Shown here one piece after another: positions 9,521 through 17,300 of a stretch of 21,812 bases of DNA (positions within the stretch are counted from its first letter, which is position 1; every line of letters begins with the position of its first letter). Location: the NCBI RefSeq assembly GCF_000485595.1, contig NW_014578651.1, positions 2,532-24,343 of the forward strand, in the 5' to 3' direction. The notes under the pieces are model-generated. The model did not search any database. It worked only from the letters and a program-made list of their open reading frames with translations, and had not been told where the DNA came from. Made by a program: the position numbers and the translations under genes. Source of the DNA: Priapulus caudatus (lineage: Eukaryota > Priapulida > Priapulimorpha > Priapulimorphida > Priapulidae).

Positions 9521-9580
9521 GTTTATAGTGGCATCATATGATTTATAGTGGCATCATATGATTTATAGTGGCATCGGTGG
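9521..9580 (+). repeat. Tandem repeat, three 20-bp units
   Basis: Three consecutive units of ATTTATAGTGGCATCATATG; the third diverges at its end (CGGTGG). Confidence 0.9.
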
Positions 9581-9607
9581 ATGTGCGGCATATTCACGTT
9601 GAACACG

Positions 9608-9693
9608 TTCGAATACGGCATCAGTGGATGTCCGGATGCGTAGCCTGGAGGCTAGGCGACCTATTCCGGACGTGTAGCCACTGCGTATTCGAA
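9608..9693. repeat. Inverted repeat / hairpin inside the composite element
   Basis: TTCGAATACG at 9608-9617 pairs with CGTATTCGAA at 9684-9693. Inside, CAGTGG and TCCGGA pair with CCACTG and TCCGGA, giving an imperfect stem-loop of about 86 bp. Confidence 0.7.
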
Positions 9694-9746
9694 TAAACCT
9701 TCGGTCTATCGGGCCTTCGGTCTATAGGACTGTAACCGAAGTAATC

Positions 9747-10455
9747 ACACCATACATTCATGTGTATACAGTGTCCACGTACATAACGATAACATTAAAT
9801 TATTAAACAACTCCCAATAATCTCGTGAATGTTTTGCATGCTATTCTGTATAATTGGCAATAACATCATTTACTACAACAATATATTCACTACTACCCAT
9901 AAAAATATGTCACAAAAGATTTTGGACCCTTCTTTTATGTACGTTTACCTTCTTATATGTTTCACTATCAAGTTTCCTAATAGTTCCCAAACAGATAACA
10001 TTCTACTGCAACACTAAAGCATGACAGCACCTCAGCTAATGATATAATCTATCGTGATATGCCAGTTGAATCACGTTAAAATTGGCAAGACCTAAAGAGC
10101 ATATTATCAGCCTACGATCTACTCTCCTATACACTAACGTGTTACGTGTGACGTATCCAGGGCTCAGACTCATCACTTAATCTGCTAATGTGCAGTTAAC
10201 TTTTGCCTTCGGATCAGTTTACTTCTATTTTGTTAAACAACTGATCTTACTAGATTAGTATAAAAGTTGGGTATTTGCCACAACAGGCTATAAATTATTC
10301 GAACTGTGTACAAGTTAAGGAATGGTTCTGAAAGGCGCAGGGGTGGCATCTCAAAGGAGATAATTGTTCCTTGCTATTTTTTCTTTCTCCTCTCCTACTA
10401 GAACATAGATAAAGAAACTGACTAGATATCAACACCGGACAGGGTTCAATCTTTT
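9747..10455. other. Intergenic spacer upstream of the retrotransposon
   Basis: AT-rich sequence with no recognised gene. The 5' limit of the retrotransposon could lie anywhere up to 10456. No endonuclease core is recognised here, so the element appears truncated. Confidence 0.4.
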
Positions 10456-11226
10456 TTGCTGGCGTATCTGCTCGAATATACTGAGACTGACCATTACCTG
10501 TTAGAGATGGCAATGTTCTTTCCGAGTGTTGCCCAATTGGCCAAGGAGAATCAGAAGAAAAAGAGGAAACCAAGACCATGTTTAGAAGTGCTGCAGAATG
10601 TAAATTCTAGGATTGTATACGAGAAGAAGCTTGATGAAGTGCTAGTTGGTGAGCCACCGGAGGACATGGAACAATTGACTGATGAGATCTGCAGAGGTCT
10701 TGAGGACGCAACATGCAGTGTTTGTCCAGACCTGATTGAAGCTGCCAAATGCCGCCCATGGGAGGACGAGGAACTGCGCCAGCTTGTCAACCTTCGCTGG
10801 AAGAAAGAGGGAGAAGACCTTCGTCGGCTTAATCAACAAATACGAAAGAGGAGGAACATGCTTATCAACCAGTTCTATGATTGTAAAGCTGACTCCATCA
10901 ACATGGCCCAAGAACATCGCGAGGTCGCGAGAGAATTCCGACTGGTAAAAGGTTACAACATGCACAAGAAGTCAACTAAAGATCTGATATCGAAAAGGAA
11001 GCTGCGTGAGCACTTTTCAAACCATCTCAAACGAAAAGAAGACCTACTGATGCCGCCTGAGCTGACTGAACCGGAAAACTCATGCCTGAACGATTGTAGG
11101 AATGCAGCAGAGGGTAGCAACCAGATGCCTCCATCGGAGGCGGATGTCAAAATACACATGGCAAAGTTGAAGAACCAGAATTGGAGAGAAGTGCATGGGA
11201 GTGAATGGTGTCAAAATGGAGTCTGA
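10456..11226 (+). pseudogene. LINE ORF2 fragment: endonuclease end and pre-RT linker
   Basis: About 256 codons are open. The frame opens at a TTG; the first ATG is at 10507, so no true start is visible. Residues about 10-16 (ETDHYLL) match the last motif of APE endonucleases. The rest is charged, Lys/Arg/Glu-rich, with a W-x-D/E-EL motif near residue 101 and likely coiled-coil character, as in the endonuclease-RT linker of this kind of element. It ends at TGA 11224-11226 and the RT continues in another frame. Confidence 0.75.
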
Positions 11227-11350
11227 CAAAAATGGCACAGGTTCGACGCAGCTTATGAAATACGTCCTCTTCTTCATCACCATGACTTGGTCTACATTGT
11301 TAGTTCCTGTCGTGTGGATAATGATCACAATTACCTGCCTGTTTAAGTAG

Positions 11351-12100
11351 GGCTCAAGGGCGATTGCTGCCAACTACCGTGGTATTAGCATCACAGCCAC
11401 ACTGTCGAGGCTCCTTGCCATGATTATCGTTGGAAGGCTAAGGGAGGCGTATAACTCGGAATTAGACAGGGCACAATTTGGTTTTCGGACCAACTCATCG
11501 ACTGATGATGCGGTGTTTATACTACGAAATATCATCAATGGCTGTGGAGTACCCCTCTACTGCGCATTTATCGACCTGACGGCAGCATATGATACCATCC
11601 CGCGCAGATTTTTGTTCAGGGGTTTTGTTCAAAAGTTTGTCCAACACCATATCGCGTCAGCTGTTGCAAAGTTTGCAGAGTTGAAGCAGGTGCTCACAGA
11701 CCATGGAGTGAAGCTGAAGACAAGAGGGAAATATACGGCCGCCTTCATAAGATCAAGATTGATGTATAACGCGGCAACATGGGACTTGAATGCTGGCGTT
11801 ATGGCCGAACTGGAGGTTGAATGGGTGAGACTCCTCTGTAAAACAGTGCGCAAAGGCTTCAAACGGCGCCAAGCTCCACCTCCGGTTCTCTCTGATGCCG
11901 AGAGGGCGGCAGGGGACTGGAACTATGCATTCATCTACCCCAATGCAGATATCTACCGACTAACGGGAGCCAAATCACTGATAGTCTATCAAGAGCGGAT
12001 TTACATCGAATGGCTTGGTCACTGTGCACGAATAGAGAATTCTAACCTGCAGAAGCAGTCACTGTTCATGATAACAACAGCATGTCAAGGGAAGTGCTGA
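11351..12100 (+). pseudogene. LINE ORF2 fragment: RT motifs with the catalytic core deleted, plus C-terminus
   Basis: The homologous frame starts GSRAIAANYRGISI directly after a TAG at 11348-11350 and is open to TGA 12098-12100. It shows RT motifs up to FIDLTAAYD (motif A) at about 11567-11593. It then jumps at about 11615-11650 to AKFAELKQVLTD and RSRLMYNAATW, which belong after the RT domain. The F/YxDD catalytic motif and roughly 200 or more residues are missing without breaking the frame. Downstream, the same frame continues past the stop with PDRWLRIERVFGMDKGQ. Confidence 0.78.
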
Positions 12101-12482
12101 CAGCCTGATAGATGGCTGAGAATTGAGCGAGTATTTGGAATGGACAAAGGACAACTCCTTAAAATGATGCGAGAACGTTTGAGAATCAAACGGTGGATTC
12201 TCCGGACTCATGAGGTTAAGCCTCTAATGAGTAACGATGATGATGACGACTCCTCCCGCAACAAACATTGTGAATTAGCTGGACATTTTATTTAATGGTT
12301 GTTTTCAGTAGTTACTATTCGTATGGATTTATGATGAAGAAAAACCTCATCTGACATCTGATGTTTACATACAATCATGTTTACATACAATTCCCTATTA
12401 TCTACTTCTGATACAATACATGTAGTGTGAATAGTTTTAAGAACCACGTTGACCGCCACATTGAGGGAGAGCTTTAAAAGCA

Positions 12483-12780
12483 ATTGGCTACCTGCTCCCA
12501 ATTCCACATAATAATTGGTGTTTACACTACCTGTGGCTTTCAAGGTAATTCACAGTAAATATTTCTTTCTGAGTAACAGCTGATCAGCTTACAGCCATGT
12601 GCATCGGCCTACCATTAGCTGCAATCAGGAACATCATAATATAGATCCATATTATGATGCTTCTGCTCAAAGCACGCAGAACGTGTGCTGATTCACATAT
12701 TGGTTTACGAAATCTTCTGATTAGCTTACAGACATATCACGTTTGGTGCTCCAATAAATGCTCAACAACATTGAACTGCC
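12483..12780. repeat. Direct repeat, copy 1
   Basis: This stretch matches 13216-13470 at high identity, for example TTTACACTACCTGTGGCTTT, ATTAGCTGCAATCAGGAACA and GCTCCAATAAATGCTCAA. Copy 1 has about 35 extra bases (around 12572-12606). Weaker similarity continues after both copies (AACTCAGTAAT and GTATTCAATA). The function is unknown; it lies downstream of the CTR1 stop codon on that gene's strand. Confidence 0.85.
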
Positions 12781-13090
12781 TTCCAGACATCATGCACTGG
12801 ATCCAAATGTCCAAAGGTCGTTGCAAGTGTAGTGATGTGTGTAGCCGAACAAAAAATGACGATATCAGACAAATACTCATGACCACCACCAACTCAGTAA
12901 TCACTTGCTATTAAAAGGTTCAACAATTATGTATTCAATAAATATATACCACTTATATATATGTATAACTTCCAATTCATATAAAGGGGCGACACCTCAA
13001 AGGGGTGAATTTGCTAAGCATTTCATTTTATTCTGTTTTGTCCTTGAGCTAACTTTGTTGATTTCTACTCAACCGTGAAGTTGACACATA

Positions 13091-13160
13091 CTGCTAACGT
13101 TTCGCGTTCTAACAGGAGGCTTTTTCAGGAGCCTCCTGTTAGGACGCGAAACGTTAGCAG
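13091..13160. repeat. Strong hairpin, 30-bp arms
   Basis: The arms 13091-13120 and 13131-13160 are inverted copies with one mismatch around a 10-bp loop (TTTTTCAGGA). Pairing continues outward, after a short bulge, with TTGACAC/GTGTCAA. The arm sequence GCGAAACGTTAGCAG resembles the GCGAAACG ends often seen near Penelope-like element termini, but no such element is identified. It lies between the two direct repeat copies. Confidence 0.9.
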
Positions 13161-13215
13161 TGTCAATAGAAAAATATTTTAAACGTCATGTTACGGATGA
13201 AGAGGAGCGTGTCTA

Positions 13216-13470
13216 ATTGGCTGCCTGCTCCCAATGCCACATGATAATTAGTGTTTACACTACCTGTGGCTTTCAAAGTAATTCACGGTAAATATTTCGT
13301 TCTGCCTACCATTAGCTGCAATCAGGAACATCATAATATAGATCCATGCTTATGCTCAAAGCACACAGAACGTGTGCTGATTCACATATTGGTTTACGAA
13401 TTCTTTTGATTAGCTTACAGACATATCACGTTTGGTGCTCCAATAAATGCTCAAAAACATTAATCTGCCC
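13216..13470. repeat. Direct repeat, copy 2
   Basis: Second copy of the 12483-12780 sequence, offset by about 733 bp and in the same orientation. It lacks the 35-bp segment of copy 1 and differs by scattered substitutions. Confidence 0.85.
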
Positions 13471-14125
13471 AGATACCAGATATCGTTCACCTGTTACTTG
13501 TTTCAAGGGTGGTGCACTTGTATTCATGTGTACATTAACCAGAAGCAGCAAACTACGTTTATCGTGCAAGCAATTCGCTTAAGTTTTATCACATTCGATT
13601 AAGTTTTTAGCTGAGTAAAAATTAGAAAATAATCATCTCAGACTAGTACATATATACCCATGGCAACTCAGCACTGACTCAGTAATTATTTAGCATTACA
13701 AGGCATGTGTTACACTTGCTAGGTGTTACTCTCAACCACAATTACGTATTCAATAGAAACATAATCACTAATAAATTGCTTATTTAAAAAAACTACCAGC
13801 CACACAACGTTAAAATCTCCCTACAATTCCATCTATTTAAATCTAATTAAAATCTGTTTCAACAACCTTTGATTTGTACATCAACACACATTTACCTTCG
13901 TAGAAATATACATAGATCTTCTACAGTATTTTACACGTTTGCATGCCACATACACGAGGTCAATAACGTTGTTCCCCACCCAGTGTGTATTAACCGTTGG
14001 TTTTAAAAGATAAAGCCATTGGAAATTTGAATTCCTTGGGATTAGTACATTATTTAAGTAGTGATATAGTTTAGACTGAGCGTAGCAGTTTCTACTAGGT
14101 GACTGCTCATTCACAAAGCCAGGCC
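13471..14125. other. AT-rich flank, presumed 3' UTR side of CTR1
   Basis: No coding potential or repeat boundary is recognised, apart from weak continuation of the direct repeat to about 13765. By position it should contain at least part of the CTR1 3' UTR, but no poly(A) signal is confidently placed. Confidence 0.4.
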
Positions 14126-14336
14126 TCAGTGGCAATGCTCTGTACTATCATGCACATGGTTGCCCACGCTTCTTTTCCAGCCAAAACAAAAGTAACCTGC
14201 AGCGGCACCAAACACCACACCTATGCACAGCCACACATTATATGTCATGGCAATAAGCATCAGTATGTAGGATACGGTCACCTGGATAAGGTGCAGGACA
14301 GTCTGTAGCACGTGGTCAATACTGCACATACGCAAC
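14126..14336 (-). CDS. SLC31A1: CTR1 last exon (helices 2 and 3, HCH tail)
   Basis: The acceptor on the minus strand is GCCTTTACTTGTAG. The exon gives 69 residues after the shared Gly: [18 protein letters not shown], helix 2 with the MxxxM motif, a tight turn, helix 3 with GxxxG, then FGWKRSV and the C-terminal STEHCH followed by TGA. The length and the HCH end match animal CTR1. No damage is seen. Confidence 0.95.
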
Positions 14337-17300
14337 CTACAAGTAAAGGCAAACAATTAAGCCTTCCTTTTGGACACTCATATAAAAAACTTCTCACAAA
14401 TATCATCTGTCAATATGCTTTCCTTATGATCACTGATATTTTTTTTCAATATATATATTGGAACAAAATATCCGTGTGTTATATATCCAGGGTGCGAAAT
14501 TAATGCGAGTTCAGAGTCAAATACTCTCTGATTTTTACATATGCAGGAGTCCGTGTGACTCCCTGAAAATTATGCTATATACTAACTAGTTTGTTCCAGA
14601 GCACGGCCTCGCGGAATTACAGTATTTTTTCAGCAAATGTTTAAAGAAAATTTGGCAGACATGCAACCGCATGAATCTTCAATATAAGCACATGCGTTAT
14701 TGTTGGTATCTTTAGTTTTGAGCTTCAGACTGGGGGCTCCCTCATTTTGCTGCGGACTCCCTCTTTTTCAGGGCAGGCAGTCCGTTGGACTCCCTTGTTC
14801 AAAAGTTAATTTCTACCCCTGTATTTCAATGTGTTATACATATATATATATATATCAGAGCAATCAATACCTAGAGTGTACAATGGAAAAAACGGGAAAA
14901 TAGTGGCTATTTCACGACATGATTATTCTACTTTGCCTGCAAGTCTAGAATAATTTTATGGTATTGCATTAAGCAGAATTCTTTGCTCTCTAAAACAAGA
15001 CCAACGCCTGTCAATACGATACTCCTAGGCTGAGATATTTGCTCCTAAACCTCCCCTCCCACATGCCAAACGCCGCCTCGAATCCACTTCTGTCAGCATC
15101 CTACACGCGGCTAAGGTTGCTTCGTGAGAGTTCGGTTTTTCCGCCATAATTTTATGAATGATTTTCGGGTGCAGGTGCAGGGTGGAGGTGACTTTCGGGG
15201 CGTCGCCTATGCCCTTATCTCCCATTATCTTTCCTAGCACGGCTAATGCCCGTCATGATGGAGCCGGCAATGTTTTTTTAATTAAGTCTCTACAACGCAG
15301 CTAGTAAGAGTACCAAATTTGGGCATGTGACATCCAATTATCAGCGCTCCAAGCGCCGCGACGGAAAACGATAGCCAAAATGCTTAGCCGCGTGTAGGAT
15401 GCTGACAGAAGTGGATTCGAGGCGGCGTTTGGCATGTGGGAGGGGAGGTTTAGGAGCCGATATCTCCGCCTAGGAGTATCGTATTGACAAGCGGTTGGTC
15501 TTGTTTTAGAGAGCAAAGAATTCTGCATTAATGCAATACCATAAAATTATTCTAGACTCGCAGGCAAAGTAGAATAATCATGTCGTGAAATAGCACTATT
15601 TTCCCGTTTTTCCGTTGTACACTCTAGGTATTATTAGCTCTTGATATATATATATATATATTAAGAGCTCATAATAGAGAAGAGTATGACACCGTTTTAA
15701 CAGCGTTTTGCATAGTTTTCAACTTGTAAATATTCTATCAATATGTGAATAAATATATTTAAACTTTACCTTGTTTTCATCTATGATTCTCCCTTAAAGC
15801 GGATCTAGTACATCGTTTACTCTAGGTTCTAGGGTTATTTTCAGTTAATTTAGGTTAAAATTATGCTACATAAAAAGTTTCATGGTTCAATCACCATTAG
15901 AAATATGATTAAAAAATGTTTTAAAACTAACAACTACAGTTTGATTACAACGATGGTGGCACCACTCAAAGCGCACGATCTGATAAGTTGCGCAAAACCA
16001 CTTTCCAGCCAATGGCTACAGACTGAGAGTGTTTCTTATTTATTCATTTAAAAGCAAAAGAATTGTAATATCTTATAAACCACATATAGTTTCAGTTATA
16101 ATATGGATAAATTTGCCCTAAAATGAATATCGTTCGGTTAAATAGCATTTAGTATAAATATGATTGCACTTTTGTGATTAGCCCTCTGTCTGTAACGTGC
16201 AAAATAAATTGTCAAATACGCAACTTTTTCGGGGTGGCAGCACGGTCGCGGGTGTCATGGCGCCGTTCAAATTTCGTAGCGTTGATGTTTAATTAATTAT
16301 AACAATTAAATTAGGTATCTGGTAACAAATACGTGTGGGTAATAGGTATAGACGATTTGTTATAAAGTAAGTACAGTTGTATGCAGTAAAATCCTAGAGA
16401 CTACTGTCCCTTTAATCATATGACACCACCAATTTACCTGAAAATCGTATGTGTTCTTCAAAAAAGTTCATTGAATACGACACGGTTTCACACAGTTTTC
16501 CCAAACTTTTCCATCTCCGCAGCCAAACTTTGTTATCGGATTAGTGTTATATTGTCTCTGACTGGACGCTGGGGGCTGTTGGGGATATTAGGCATCGAAT
16601 TGTATTCAGTGTGTATTGTATTGCCAGCGTGCTAAAAATAAATGTGGTGCTCATGGCGAGCTAGCAGCTGAGTGAGCTGAGCGTGTTGCCATCGTGTTCC
16701 TGATGATAAGGAAGCGAAACAAGTGCTGTTACTGTGTTTACCTAATATCCCCAGCAGCCCCCAACGCCCCGTAGTTACAACCTGGTGCTGCCGCCGCTGT
16801 ATCAAGTTTGGCCGGAGATGCAAAGTTTGGGAAAACTGTGTGAAACCGTGTCGTATTCAAAGAACTTTTTTGAAGAACACATACGATTTTCAGGTAAATT
16901 GGTGGTGTCATAATGATTAAAGGAGAATCATAGACGAAAACAAGGTAAAGTGTTGAAATATTTATTCACATATTGATAGAATAATTTACAAATGAAAACT
17001 ATGCAAAACGCTGTTAAAACAGTGTCATACTCTTCTCTATTATGTACTCTTGATATATATATATATACATAGACAAATCATAAACTCACCCATCGGACGT
17101 GGTTATGTCATTCTCAGAGGAAGATTCATTGTTCAGGAATATGACAGATCCATCTTGCTCCTTCCTTACACTGGTAGGTTGGACAGGTACAGAGGTTGCA
17201 ATTCTGCTTTGGGCTTGGATAAGTAGATGCTCCCTGAACACCTTTAAACCTTCGTATAAAGCTGCGGAATAGAATAATTTGAAATTTTTGGATGTCATGA

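Larger units (their letters stand above)
9184..9737. mobile_element. Composite inverted-repeat element built on a 16-bp motif
   Basis: The outer ends share CAG-Y-CCTATAGACCGAAGG in inverted orientation (left at about 9190-9208, right at about 9715-9733). A 9-bp direct repeat, GAAGTAATC, lies at 9175-9183 and 9738-9746, a possible target duplication. The motif ATAGACCGAAGGTCCG recurs: once at the left end, three times at about 9426-9470, and twice inverted at 9698-9729. Inside are an inner palindrome (9215-9417), a TTAGGG array (9481-9510), a 20-bp tandem repeat (9521-9580) and another hairpin (9608-9693). Nothing is coding. Confidence 0.65.
10456..12290 (+). mobile_element. Defective APE-type non-LTR retrotransposon (LINE)
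   Basis: The element carries the end of an AP-endonuclease domain (ETDHYLL, matching the terminal SDH motif), the linker to the reverse transcriptase (including a PWEDEELRQLV stretch), the first RT motifs (NYRGIS, QFGFR, FIDLTAAYD), and then the C-terminal region (RSRLMYNAATW, WLGHCARI, DRWLRIERVF). The 5' end is truncated. The two coding blocks lie in different frames with stops between (about 11224-11350), the RT catalytic core is deleted, and a TGA at 12098 interrupts the C-terminus. It ends near a GATGATGATGACGAC run (12236-12250). The clade is not assigned. It lies on the plus strand, opposite to CTR1. Confidence 0.85.

Noticed and set aside
9347-9580. Short tandem repeats as a CRISPR array
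   Set aside because: The units are contiguous without spacers, and the genome is an animal one.
10456-11226. The 256-codon frame as a host gene
   Set aside because: It has no true start, ends abruptly, and carries the endonuclease-end motif and linker of a LINE followed by RT motifs in another frame.
15025-15528. Two open frames (71 and 75 codons) in foldback 1
   Set aside because: Each lies in an arm of the inverted repeat and partly mirrors the other; no domain is present.
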